Assembly: GCF_000340215.1 (NCBI RefSeq)
Contig: NW_006921535.1
Span: 5,015,528-5,079,527, forward strand
Direction of reading: 5' to 3'
DNA from: Pseudocercospora fijiensis CIRAD86
Lineage: Eukaryota > Ascomycota > Dothideomycetes > Mycosphaerellales > Mycosphaerellaceae
Length of the DNA stretch: 64,000 nucleotides
The position numbers were made by a program, and so were the translations under genes. How positions within the stretch are numbered: position 1 is the stretch's first letter; every line of letters begins with the position of its first letter. The notes below the pieces were generated by a model. That model worked only from the letters and a program-made list of their open reading frames with translations. It searched no databases and was not told where the DNA came from. Positions 10,881-22,800 of this stretch are shown here, in pieces.

Positions 10881-12614
10881 ATGAAGATGGCGGGATCGAC
10901 GATAGAGAATGTTGTTGACCAGCTTGATGGTGCTTCGTGGTGGTTGATTGCAGCATTATGTTTGGTGTGCTACACCACGTATTCCGCCTTCACGTCAAAT
11001 GCCATCGTCCCGAGAGACTTACCATGGTATGAATTCCCATTCACAGCGCAACTTCGAAAATGTCTGACATTGGCGCAGGGTCGGCCGCAAAGGCCGTGGT
11101 CCATTCTCGGAGATTCGAGCAGCCATACAATGTCTGCTACACCAGCGCGAGTTTCTTGCTGAAGGATATCACAGAGTGAGGACCCTTGTTGCTTCTCCAT
11201 TTCGCCCGCACACGACTGAGTCGCTACACAGTATCTTAGCAAAGGCAAGAGCTACGTCTTTCCAACCCTGAATGGCGTTTCAGAGGTCATCATCCCGAGC
11301 AACAAGCTGCCATGGCTGCTCGATCACCCAGACAGCAAAGCCAGTAACGTGGAGGCCCACTTCGACATGCTGGCTGGGCAGTACGCATTCACCGATCCAA
11401 AGTTGCTGCACCACCCTTTCCACGAAGAAGTCATACACCGCAACTTAGGCCGCAAGTTGGCGAATCTGATTCCTCCGACCTGGGACGAAGTGAAGTTTCA
11501 GGTGGACAACACATTGGGCCGGAACACCGAACAATGGAAAGAGATCCATGTTCTGGAAGCCATGACTGACATCGCAGCCGCGATCTCGAATCGAATGATC
11601 GTCGGTCTGCCACTTTGCAGGAACGCGAAGTTTCGGGATCTACAAGCCAGGTTCGCCGCAGGTGTTATGTTTGTCGTTATGTTGGTGCAGCTTTCACCGA
11701 AACTCATGCAGCCAATCGTGGGGCATCTGGCATCTATCCCGAATAGATTGGTCGTTTGGCAATGCAAAAAAATGACCCTGCCAGTGATAGAGAAACGTCT
11801 CGCTGATATCGAACACGAGGGAAAGAATTCGGAGGAGAAGGGCCATACCGACATTCCGGACGACTACTTGACCTGGCAGATTCGTTTGGCGAAAGAGCGC
11901 GGCGATGCGAAGGAGTATGATGCGGACTGGATCACGAGAAGATTGATGCCATTGGAGTTCGCGGCAATTCACACCTCTTCGTTCACGATCGCGAATATTT
12001 TGCTTGATTTGCTTGGCTCAGATCCGAAGCTCGGGTACATTGAGGCAATCCGAGAAGAGGCTGAGACCGTCTATCGAGAAGCGAACGGGCAATGGACGAA
12101 GCAAGACCTCGCAAGAATGGTGAAGACAGATTCTGCAATCCGAGAAAGCATGCGAGTCTCCGGCTTCGGGGTTCGCGGAGTCCAGCGCAAAGTCATCGAC
12201 AAGAATGGACTGAAGGATGAGGAAGGCTGGACAGCTCCTTATGGATCCCTGATAGCTACCGATGTCTGGACGAGACACCACGATCCAGCCATCTATCCCG
12301 ACCCATACAGATATGATGCGTTTCGTTTCAGCAGGGCGAGAGAGCAAGAGGACTACTTGAAGTCGCAGAGCTTGTCACTCATCAGCACGAGTGATAGGTT
12401 CCTTGCATTTGGGCATGGTCGGCATGCCTGTCCTGGCAGGTTCTTCATCAACCTGGAAATGAAGCTTCTGCTTGCATACTTGGTGATGAACTACGACTTC
12501 CAATACTTGCAAAAGAGGCCGGAGAATACAATCACGGGGGAAGTCATCATGCCCCCAATGAAAGCTGGGATCTCGTTCAGAAGGCGTCCGAACAGCTTGT
12601 TCGCTGCGCTGTAG
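10881..12614 (+). CDS. Cytochrome P450 monooxygenase
   Basis: A heme-thiolate monooxygenase, membrane-anchored at the endoplasmic reticulum. Exons 10,881-11,026, 11,079-11,175 and 11,232-12,614 give 541 residues, a normal length. The introns (52 and 56 bp) are supported because removal joins DLPW to VGRKGRG and EGYHR to YLSKGKSYVFP, both typical of the family. Visible parts are an N-terminal hydrophobic anchor (WWLIAALCLVCY), the I-helix segment AAIHTSS, the ExxR motif ESMR (about residue 386), and the heme loop FGHGRHACPG with the ligand Cys near residue 481. ATG at 10,881 or 10,887 could start translation. It resembles the fungal P450s that include ent-kaurene oxidase-like enzymes, but the substrate cannot be told. 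Neighbouring ABCC gene suggests export of a metabolite or toxicant. Confidence 0.93.
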
Positions 12615-13316
12615 ATAGCTTTATGGGACAAAGCTCGTGATTTTGGACAGTCGTTCGCTTGCAGTGCTTGTTGCTGGTCGTCTCGTTATTTTCGCAATCA
12701 ATCGCGCTATGCAATCGCTCCAGCTCATACTGCAAGATCCGAGAGCCCGTGTCGATCGATCAGATATTACCGTCAGTCTAGGCGAACATGACTAGCGCGT
12801 CCTGTTCCAGCAGCGATTAGCCAAAACCTAGCCCTCATGTATGTATGTAGTACTAACCCGCTTTAGGGGCGGTATTCCGGGTATTCCAATTCTTTCAGAG
12901 CTTATAACAGCATAACAAAACGGATTTTACAACAGATCGCGTTGGTATGGTTCTAGTCCGTTCCACTGAAACCGACTGGTATGCAAACAGCTCCACTGTA
13001 GTGCCCTCTTTCGGCCATTGCAAAGATCTGCAGACTGCACTATAATAGCGTTTCTATGCCACCTCAACAAGATAACAGATAACTCAAACGCCGCGGTCAA
13101 CGTGCAGGGCCCGAGCGCCGAGAACTGGTTCGATGGAACCTGCGGGTGCAGAAGCCTCAGTCCGTCGAACGCACGCCGCACGGTGATGCATCGCGCCGAA
13201 GTGAGCCTTGAGCCTGGGAAGCTCTGAGTTATCGATTGCGATTGCGAGGCGCGGCCTTTCTCCCGTGAATATCCTTGGTACAGTAGATGTGTGCATTCCC
13301 AGTAGTGCAGTCAAAG
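12615..13316. other. Intergenic, P450 to ABCC
   Basis: No gene seen. It should contain the P450 3' end and the ABCC promoter. Near 12,860-12,885 there is a small inverted motif (CCGCTTTAGGGGCGG). No convincing TATA box. Confidence 0.5.
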
Positions 13317-16300
13317 ATGGACGACGTCTCCATCATCACCGCGCTGACGGTTGCGGTGACACTTTTTTTTTTCAGCAATTTTCCCCTAGTCTATGGATTT
13401 CTTGCTTCAAGGCGATCATCTTCACAGACGGCGGAGTGTTATATCGATGAAGATGGTGAAGCTTCGAAGGCTGGGTCGAGCGCGAACATCCAGGATAAGG
13501 GAGCGAGATGGAGCATTGGGATTTTGTCGGTGGCTGGTTTGGGCTGTGGAATAGCTGGAGTTGTTCTCAATGCTGTTGCGGAGAGGCATGAGGATACCCT
13601 GGAGCCACTGATCTGGTGCCAATTGGCTGGATGGGTAAGCGATTCGGGTAGAGACTTGGGTGAATAAGTGCTGACCTTCGATAGATACTGGCAATTGCAC
13701 ATTCCATACTTCTTTTCTTAGAGCCGTCCATGCCACGGAGGTTCATGATCGCACACTGTTCCTTCTGGACGAGTATTGGTATAATCATTCTTGCCGCCGC
13801 ATGCGACAGTCCAGATGCTCGATCAAATCAAGGTCCCTCCGACTTTTCGTTGCAAGTCGCAATCACCACAGTCGCGGGACTTCGAGCAATATGCTGCATT
13901 CTGGTTCCTCGGCGACCAGATGTCTACCACGAAGGACACATAGTCGACCAAGAACATACCGTGAGCATGTGGAGTAGGCTCACTTTCAGCTATGTAGGAT
14001 CATTGGTGTGGCGGACTGGCAAGAATCAAGGCAAGACGGAGGTGAAGGATTTCCCACAACTGCCGGCCAAAGCTCGTTCTGCCAATCTTTACAGCACGCT
14101 TGAAGATGCGAGAAAGGACGGCCGAACGCTGTTCAGAGCAATGTGCACTGCTCACTTTGGCGCATTGATGCTCCAGCTCACGCTCGCAATTGGCTCCGGA
14201 CTGCTCAGCTTCGGTCCACAGCTCGCGCTGTATGGAATCCTGCGAGCACTCGAGACTCAATCTTTGCAAACCGCAAATATATGGGCAGCGGTGCTAGGTG
14301 TGACAATGTTTCTGTCATCTAGCGTGACATCGTGGCTTTGGTGGATCACATATTCGCGATTGGCCATTCCACTGTACTCGGAATTGTTGGCTCTTTTGTA
14401 TGCCAAAGGAATGCGTCGCAAGATCGTCCACAGAGCTGCGCCAGCATCGGAGGGTGGCGAAGAGTCGGACGACAAACTCCAGGAACAAGGAGAGCAAGAG
14501 ACGCTGAACCTGGTCACAGTGGATACCAAGCGCATCTCTGATGCCGTCTCATATCAGCACCTGGTTCCGTCCTCAGTCACACAGTTCATATTTGGCTGCG
14601 CATTCCTTTGGGTCTTGATCGGATGGCAGAGCTTACTGGCTGGTCTCGGAGCAAACTTGTTGCTAAGTCCCATCAGCTGGTATATTGCCAAGCATTACGG
14701 AGCCTTCCAGAAGACGTTGATGGCCACTCGAGACCAACGGACTGCAATTGTTCATGAGGTGACTAAAAACATCCGGCAGATAAAATTCTCGTCCGTGGAA
14801 TCGCCGTGGGAAGATCGGGTGCTTGAAGTTCGTGGCAAGGAAATGCGCCTTACCTTCAAAGGCATTTGTTTCGAAACAGCGTTCCAGTTCACTTGGACGC
14901 TTGCTCCACTCCTGCTATCAGCTGTTGCTCTGACAGTCTATGCCCTTATTTACGGCAACCTGGAAGCATCCACCGCCTTCACGGCCGTCTCAACATTCGG
15001 ATTATTGGAAGTGGCCTTGTCGGCACTGCCACACATCATCATCCCCAACTTGCAAGCCAAAATCAGCGTTGATCGAATCGATAAATTTCTGGCAAGTCCT
15101 GACAGATCATCAACTCGGTCTTTCGCGGCCTCTAGCATCGTTTTCGATGATGCGACCATCGCTTGGCCGGTGACTGAAGGAAGCGAAAACGTTGGGTATC
15201 GTATTTCCAGAATCAGCGTCGAATTTCCGTCAAAAGGACTGTCTGTCGTGACCGGCCGCACTGGTACTGGAAAGTCACTGCTGCTTTCTTCAATTCTCGG
15301 AGAGTGCGACGTCGTTTCTGGCTCAGTGAAAGTCCCGGAAAGTTCGCCCGAAGCTTGGAGGGAGCCGCCAGGCAGTGCAGAAGACTGGATCATCGACTCA
15401 GCCATCGCATATGTCGCCCAGAGTGCCTGGACTGACAATGGCACGGTTAGGCAAAATATCGTCTTTGGCTTGCCATTCGATCGACAGCGGTACCAACAGG
15501 TGATCTTTAGCTCTGGTTTGGAGAAAGATCTCGAGATTTTGGAAGACGGAGACCGCACAGACATTGGTGCCAATGGCGTAAATCTGAGCGGTGGCCAGCG
15601 TCTACGTGTCTCCTTTGCGCGTGCACTCTACTCGAGAGCAGGAATTCTGATCATGGATGACATCTTTTCAGCTCTCGACGCTGGTACTGGCCACCATGTA
15701 TACGAGCACGGTCTCACTGGACCACTTGCTGCAGGCAGGACCAGGATTCTGGGTACCCATCATATCGCCCTTGTCGTGCCACAAACGGACTTCTGCGTAG
15801 TATTGGCAGACCAGTCCGTCGCCTGTTCTGGATCCGTGCCCGAGCTGAAAGGAAATGAGATGTTCGACAAGCTGCTCGTCGCGGGAGATCGCGAGGAGAA
15901 GGGCGATGGTGAGAACTCAGAAACAGCCGTTGCGAAACACGGAGATCCTAAGGACGATGAGCAGGAAGGTCGCAAGTTCAGCCCCGAGGAAGAGCGTGCG
16001 GCCGGATCTGTTCCACTGAGCATGTACTGGAAATTCTTCACTGGCGAGTTGTCTCCTTGGCTGTGGGCCCTAGGCGTCCTTGCTGCCCTGCTGTTCATGT
16101 TGTTTGGCTTTGGTCGAAGCTACTGGCTGAACATTTGGACCCGTGGTGGGATGAGCAGCACACAATTGTATGGCGAGCACGAAACCTCGCTTCAATCCGT
16201 TGCTGCCCTCACCCAGCAGCGCCTCGCCACCGTGACAGTACCAGACAATCTGGGGCTCTATATTGGTGTATATGTTGGCCTATCGCTTGCTGCTGGCGTA

Positions 16301-17872
16301 GTCGGCACCTTAAGATTCATGCTGATCCGCACTGCGTCTTTGCGATCATCCCAGGCACTCTTCAAGAGCCTGCTGTCGGCTGTCTTGGCGGCGCCACTTC
16401 GATGGGTCGATACGGTGCCGCTGGGTCGAGTGTTGAATAGATTCACGGCCGACGTGTACACCATGGATAATCTTCTCGGAAGCGATGCAGCGGATGTCCT
16501 TTTGTGGTTTTTCCAGGTCGTCGGTGTTGTGATTGCGAGCATATTTGTCTCACTCATCGTCCTTGTGCCAGCATTAATCCTGTCTGCTGGCTCCATGATG
16601 CTGGCCGTCATATACCTTCGAGCCGCTAGAGAGGCGAAGAGATTGGAGAGCGTATCAAGAAGTCCAATTCTGGAGCAGTTCACATCAAGCTTGCTGGGAT
16701 TGACGACCATTCGAGCCTTCGACCAGACGCGAAAGTATACGAAGATCATCCTAGCTCGCATCGATGGCTACGCCAAAGCATCATGGCATCTCTGGCTGTT
16801 GAACTGGTGGCTTCAGCTTCGCATCAACCTCCTGGGTAGTCTTTTCCTGGTCACAGTCGCCTTCCTTGTCGTCAAACTTGGTGTGTCTGCTTCATTGGCC
16901 GGTTTCGCTATCAGCTCGTTGTTGCAATATGGCAAGGCCGTATCGGACATGATTCGATTTTACGCCAACTTCGAAATGGGCATGAACGCCACTGAGCGTG
17001 TGATCGATTACGCTGATATCAGGACCGAGCCGAAAGATGGCGACGAGCCGCCGGCATCGTGGCCGAGTAAAGGTACAATGGTAGTTGACAATCTTACTGT
17101 CAGCTACGCGCCAGAGCTGCCTCCCGTCCTGAAAAAACTCTCATTCACTCTCAAGAGCAACGAGCGTATGGGTGTCGTTGGTCGAACAGGTGCTGGAAAG
17201 TCAACGCTCGCGCTTGCTTTATTCCGATTCATGAATGTGAGCGAAGGTCAGGTCACGATCGATGGATTGGACAGCGCGAAGCTGAAACTCCATGCGCTTC
17301 GACGCGCTCTGGCCATTGTTCCACAACAGCCAACTTTGTTCACTGGAACAATCAAGTCGAATCTCGATCCATTCGACTGGTATTCCGAGGCAGAGTTGAA
17401 TGACGCTTTGGAGCGAGTGCACCTTGGATCTGCGAACGACACTTCCACCTCTTTTGCGCTGAATGCCCCTGTATCGGAAGGAGGCGAAAATTTTTCACAA
17501 GGACAACGTCAACTTTTGTGCTTGGCACGAGCCATTCTCCAGCAGCCAAAGATTATGATTCTCGACGAAGCCACATCGTCTGTTGACATGGAGACCGATG
17601 GGTACATCCAGCAGGCCATTCGATCTGAATTCGGACGTAACATGAGCTCCTTGCTCGTGATTGCGCATCGATTAAGCACCATTGCAGACTTCGATCGTAT
17701 ACTGGTCATGGACCATGGAGAGATTGTCGAGCTTGGAACACCGAAAGAATTGCTTGCCATTGAGAAGGGTGTCTTCCGGGAGCTTGTCAACCAGAGCGGT
17801 GAGAAGGCTCTGTTGGAGAAGACCATTCTAGGCGAGCAGCAGTATTCGGAATTGTCAAGTTCCTCTCTCTAA
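13317..17872 (+). CDS. ABC transporter, ABCC (MRP) type
   Basis: A full-size ATP-driven exporter of the multidrug-resistance-associated class, expected in plasma or vacuolar membrane. Exons 13,317-13,634 and 13,685-17,872 give about 1,501 residues; the 50-bp intron joins CQLAGW to ILAIAHS within the N-terminal membrane region. NBD1 has Walker A GRTGTGKS (about residue 630), signature LSGGQ and Walker B ILIMDD, with Asp where the catalytic Glu normally sits, as is usual in ABCC NBD1. A charged linker follows (EEKGDGENSE...). NBD2 has Walker A GRTGAGKS (about 1,272), signature FSQGQ and Walker B IMILDEATSSVD with the Glu intact. This gives the asymmetric ATPase layout of the family. An upstream in-frame ATG at 13,287 is possible. 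It lies downstream of the P450 on the same strand, and the two may serve one pathway. Confidence 0.95.
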
Positions 17873-18793
17873 TCCAAGCGATTGATCACGCCTAAGATCA
17901 TGTCACGCAGTTGTGCGTGTCTCTGATATCTTTGCTCTTCCGACAACACTCCATACATATGCCATGGGTCCTTCGGCCGATTTCATGGCTCCGGCGCACG
18001 CTGGCTTGCTATAAAAATATTGCAAGGCGGCGCTTCGCACAGGGTCGCGTCCAGCTTCTTGGCGAGATGGAGGGAGTTGCTCAGCGTGCATGTATTGATC
18101 ATGGTTCGAAGGGAATGGTGGTAGAGGTCAGGACTTGATCGATCGTGCTCGCGTCGGCTGTGTTCACCGTCTTCGGCCGACCGATCGATCTTCGGAGGTT
18201 GTCGCCATTCCGCTGGTGGAAGCGTGCAGAGTTTTGCGAGCAGAGTGCCGGATTTACCACGTCACGATCTAGACCACAGTGTGAGAGCCAGCTATCAATG
18301 CAACTCCCCAGTAAACATACACGTGCTCCTCGCTCATACCTCATGGCTTTGCCAGCCAATCCTAGGGTTGTTGATCGAGTGAGATAGTTGCGAAGCCATC
18401 AATCAAGGTGAACAAGGGGCAGTTCTTGCAGACTTTCACGAACAGTTACTGTTCAATGGCGTGCGGCGGGCTTCGGAGTGAGGTTGCTGATTGCAAGCTT
18501 TCGCTTTCACGATTCGCTCCCTGTGCATCTTTACAGTTGACTGTCAACGCTATCGCTTCTAGGTTGTCATTAGAAATACACTATCGTCTTTCATCACTCA
18601 CATGCAGAATGTTTCGCGAGTTTTGTAGTAAAGATGTTCCATGTTTGCCACTAAATATCGACGGTTGCCAAGCAGCGTTGTGCAGTCAGTAGAGTGCAAG
18701 GTCGTCAGTGAATCCGCACCTGCAGAAGTGAGGGTTATATCTATGCTCGCGCTTCTGCAACACCTCTTCATCATCAACAACAACAAAGCCACC
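17873..18793. other. Intergenic
   Basis: No convincing gene; the short open frames have poor codon character. A TATAAAAAT sequence occurs at 18,010-18,018, but no gene starts close downstream. The segment probably contains the promoter and 5' UTR of the small gene at 18,794. Confidence 0.5.
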
Positions 18794-19021
18794 ATGAGCC
18801 GTGTCCCGCCACGGCCAACAAAAGCGTTTGACGAGAAGGACTGGGTCATGAGCGAAGACCCACTGTCCTTTGAGGACGTCATCGCTCGCCTGGCGTGCGT
18901 GTTTTTGGTGGTGGCCGTCGGCGTCGCCGCTCACCAGCGGTGGGTGGCCCCAGGCCACCTGGTGGCTTTGTTGTTGGCGTTTGTGGTGCCATCTTTGTGG
19001 TCGTGGGCGTTCGACGCCTAG
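18794..19021 (+). CDS. Small two-helix membrane protein
   Basis: A 75-residue frame starting in an excellent context (GCCACCATGAGC). The soluble N-terminus is rich in Pro, Asp and Glu (MSRVPPRPTKAFDEKDW). Two hydrophobic segments follow, LACVFLVVAVGVAAH and HLVALLLAFVVPSLWSW, separated by a short basic loop. Third codon positions are strongly G/C, as in the confirmed genes. It looks like a small integral membrane protein, perhaps an endoplasmic reticulum or mitochondrial accessory subunit, but I do not recognise the family. The stop TAG is followed at once by GTGAGT, a consensus splice donor, so the transcript may have an intron in its 3' UTR, or the last exon may be longer. Confidence 0.6.
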   Translation: MSRVPPRPTKAFDEKDWVMSEDPLSFEDVIARLACVFLVVAVGVAAHQRWVAPGHLVALLLAFVVPSLWSWAFDA

Positions 19022-19882
19022 GTGAGTTGAACCCCCTTTCCACTTCCTAACACAACGTGCCCGTCCTTCTCATCCAATTGCCCACATGCCCTGCCCTGGA
19101 CTGGACTTCCATGACCGGACGGACTCTGGACCTAGTGGCGAGCGAGATTGCGACGCAGCAGCGTGAGAGATAACACGCCCAAGCCTGGAGGTCACCAATG
19201 CATTTGGCGAAATCAGGGGCTCGTTCAAAGCACTGTGTGCGTGCGGTGCAGGGAACAAACAAACCCCACGATACCTACGACAAGCGAGCGGACCGTTCTG
19301 GCAAGAATCCGAGCCCATGGTCAGACGCAACAATATCAGGCCCTTTCACTGCTCCTCAGTCACGAGATCGAATGTGGCGTTGGGGCTTTTCAACCGATCA
19401 TCAGGCTCTGAGCGTCAAGATGGACTTCCCGGTCGACATGTGGCCAGGCGACGCGCGCGAGATGACTGCGGATCAGAGAAGTAAGCGGCAGCAGATTCAT
19501 CGACAACTCACCCCTCAATCGAGTGAAGCAGACGCTCCACAGCACGCATCACTGCCACGCAGATGAGAGGCGAGCCAAGCCAGCCCGTCCCCGATCGCCA
19601 AACACCGCAGCAAATCAATCTCCCGCCAGAATTGTACAGCAAACATTGAGCGTTGTTGGAGAAGCAAGATCATCAGACCGCCAGTGTGGAGGAAAGAGGA
19701 GAGAGAGGAGGAAGTGTTGTCGACGAAATATTTCGCATGCAACAAGAAGCTAGTCCTCTTCGAGATGCTTGCAGCGGGAAGTCCCTGTTTCTTGGCTTGG
19801 CCTTGGCCTTGGCCCAATGCGACCACGTCGAACAAGCGTGCAGCGTTTGCCAGGCCTCATCATCATTTCGTGCAACGAAACG
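19022..19882. other. Intergenic / 5' UTR of repeat-motif gene
   Basis: No gene supported. It contains the donor-like GTGAGT at its left end and a CTTGG/CCTTGG mini-repeat at about 19,792-19,816. Several frames stay open for up to 190 codons but lack ATG starts or family resemblance. Confidence 0.45.
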
Positions 19883-22800
19883 ATGGACCGATCGCCGGCA
19901 CGCTCAACTTCGTCGCCCAGACGGAGGAGAGACTTGTACGGCGACAGTCTGACCGCGATGCGACGTACGACATCGAACCAGTCTTCAACGTCGTCGGAGC
20001 TGCTCGTTGCTGGTCCGTCGGAACGGCCTGTGCACGCCTCCCACCAACAACCACCCTCACACACATCAGCAAGACCGACGAGGATGTCCACGATGCCGGC
20101 CGCGCCTACCAGGTCGTACGTCGTCGCCGGCTACTTCTCCATCCGATTTGGCTCCGACGCCCTGAAGGACGCTCACCGGCAAATCCTGAGCAAAGCGCCA
20201 CAGCCAAGCCACTATCCTTCCAGCGACGGCGACGGCGAAGGCGACGACGACGACGACTCCTCCGCAGATGAGGCGGTGACTGACGACGACGACGATGACG
20301 ACGATGACGCTGTCGAAGAGACCGAAGGCCCCAACCACCGCGGCACCTACTCCAAGGACTATGTGCTCAAGCATCCGGAAATCGAATTCATCCATCGAGG
20401 CCAAGGACGATATCTCCCAGTATCAGAACTGAAACCGGACCCCGTGATATCGTCGCCCCGACCGACCAGGTCGTCACCTCTGCACCCTGATTTCCAGGAA
20501 ACCATGCTGACCAAACATCTTAGACACTCGAACTCGCGCACAGCAACAACATCAGACACCACAGACATGATGTACCAGGCATTAGCACAAGAAATCGACG
20601 ACCACAGACGCAAGCACAACCCAGCAGCTCGAGAAAAGCGGGGCCCCGCTCTCAAACATCAGTTCAACCTCATTTGCGACCTTTTCAAGAACACACCAAG
20701 AAGCGACTGGCTCAAGGCATGCGACCAGATCAAAGACGTCAATCACCGCGAAGTCGCCCGCAAGTGGGTCAAAGCCATGGAACGAGAATTTCCATCACCT
20801 TCAACAACGATCGAAAACAGTCACGAGGCGCGGGCCCGCCCTTCGCGCCAAGCCAAATCCACTTCCCTCGCGGCTGTCCCGAGCATTGAACATCGCCGCA
20901 GTTCACGACTGGTCGACGCACCCAGCAATTACGACGAAGGAGACGAGGAGGTCGACGACTCGGACGTGTCGGACAGCCCCGATCGAACATTCACCAGAGA
21001 TTACGTTGACGCACATCCCAAAGAACAATTCTATCACACCGGAAATGGTTACTACCGACGAGGCTCGAGAACAATGAGCATGACGAGATCCAAGCGCCGC
21101 GAGTCCAGTCACTCGCAGGCAGTGAAGTACAGCAGCAGTGATGCCGAAGAAGAAGTCGAAGAAGAAGTCGACGAGGAAGAAACAGTGAAAGGCGACGAAC
21201 TTTACAAATATCCCGGCATCATTTTTCATCACAAAGGCAACAGCTATTACAAGCGTGGAGTTGCACCCAACGGCCGGAGAGGCACTTTTGTTGTCGGAGC
21301 GAACGGCGAGAAGGTTCCTTATGATCCGAATCCGAAGACGACAACATCCGACAGACACGAAGTGAAGCTGCTGCGCAAAGCAAGCGTTACTTCTCTCGAT
21401 CTTGAACCAAATGGGACAGTGAGGCGCGAATTCACCGAACAGCATCCACAGTTTGAATGGACTCACGTCGGCGGCGGCTGGTTTAGGAGAAAGCACAGCA
21501 ACACCAACGTCCTTAACCCCGCCTTCACCACTCCAACAGCATCCTCAGAGCGGCGCTCTAGCAGAGTCAGCACCAACTTCAGCAGAGACGATCCTGAAAG
21601 CCACATCAGTGACGAAATGACGCGCACAAGCGAGCGACGCAAGCGCGCTTCCAGAAACGACGCTGGCGATGACATGGAGTCGCTCAATGGCAGCCAGTCC
21701 AGGATGAAGCCACCGCACAGCATTAGTCGTTCTGACTCGAGTGAGCTTTTTGACCTTAACTACGTCAACTTGCATCCTGATGAGGTCTTCCATCATCGAG
21801 GCCAAGGACGCTGGGCGCGTGGTCTTCCGCCGCCAGGCAGCTCAAACAAGATCGCAGTGCGGGGTCCAGTCGACGAGGCGGAGAGAAACGACAGACCGGT
21901 CAATGAACATGGAGAAGTGGCACCGCTACCGACCGCTCTAGTCCGTCGCGAGGAAGGTCCGGACAAATGGCCTCAACTACGCTGGGTCTATCGTGGCGGA
22001 GGAAAGTGGTGCCAGAAGACGAAAGAGGAGATTGAGGCCGATGCTCGAGCCGCGCTCGCACCACCTCATAAGAAGCAGCGCACCTCCATTGGAAGCAGAC
22101 CGAAAGGCGCAGGCGCAGGTGCAGAAGCTCAGGTGCGTCGAGAAGCGAAGGCGAACAAAGGCAAGGCTCCAGCGTCCAAGCATCTGCTCAAGGCTGGCAA
22201 GATCGTTCGAAAGCGTAGTCAGCAAAGCGTCTTGCTTGGTGGCGACACATCCAAAGCTTCATCCGGCTCACAATCGAAGGCACCCACCCCGAAGCCTGTA
22301 CCATTATCAGAGGAGCTCGACAAGCTCACGGCCGAAGACTTGCCAAGCTTTTGGAAGGACGAATGGAGCGAAGATGAGAAGGAAGATGCAGACGATGAGG
22401 CGACGAAATGGTTGCGCGAGCCTGCAAATGGCTTTCGACCAATCAAGGGATGGCAAGCAATGGTCGCTGCCATGGAGAAATATGCTCCAGGATCTCGTTC
22501 GCTTGGTTCTCTCAAAGCACTTGCCGCAAATGCTCAGTCCGCGCTGAAGGACATCCAAGATGAATTTCTTCTCCTGGATCAAGTCGTGGCTCGCAATCCC
22601 ATCAAAGGCAACGAACGCAATCCCGTCAAAGGCGGCCGCGTTGCTGTATCACATGAGATTTGGGAAGACAAGAAAGAATCGACACTGTACGACTATGTCT
22701 TTGACGCCAAGAAGATCGGATTCCAGGACCCAGACGCACAGAAGATTGTGCGCGACGCCGAAGGTCGAGAGCTGCGGAGACGTCGCAATAATCGCAAAGA

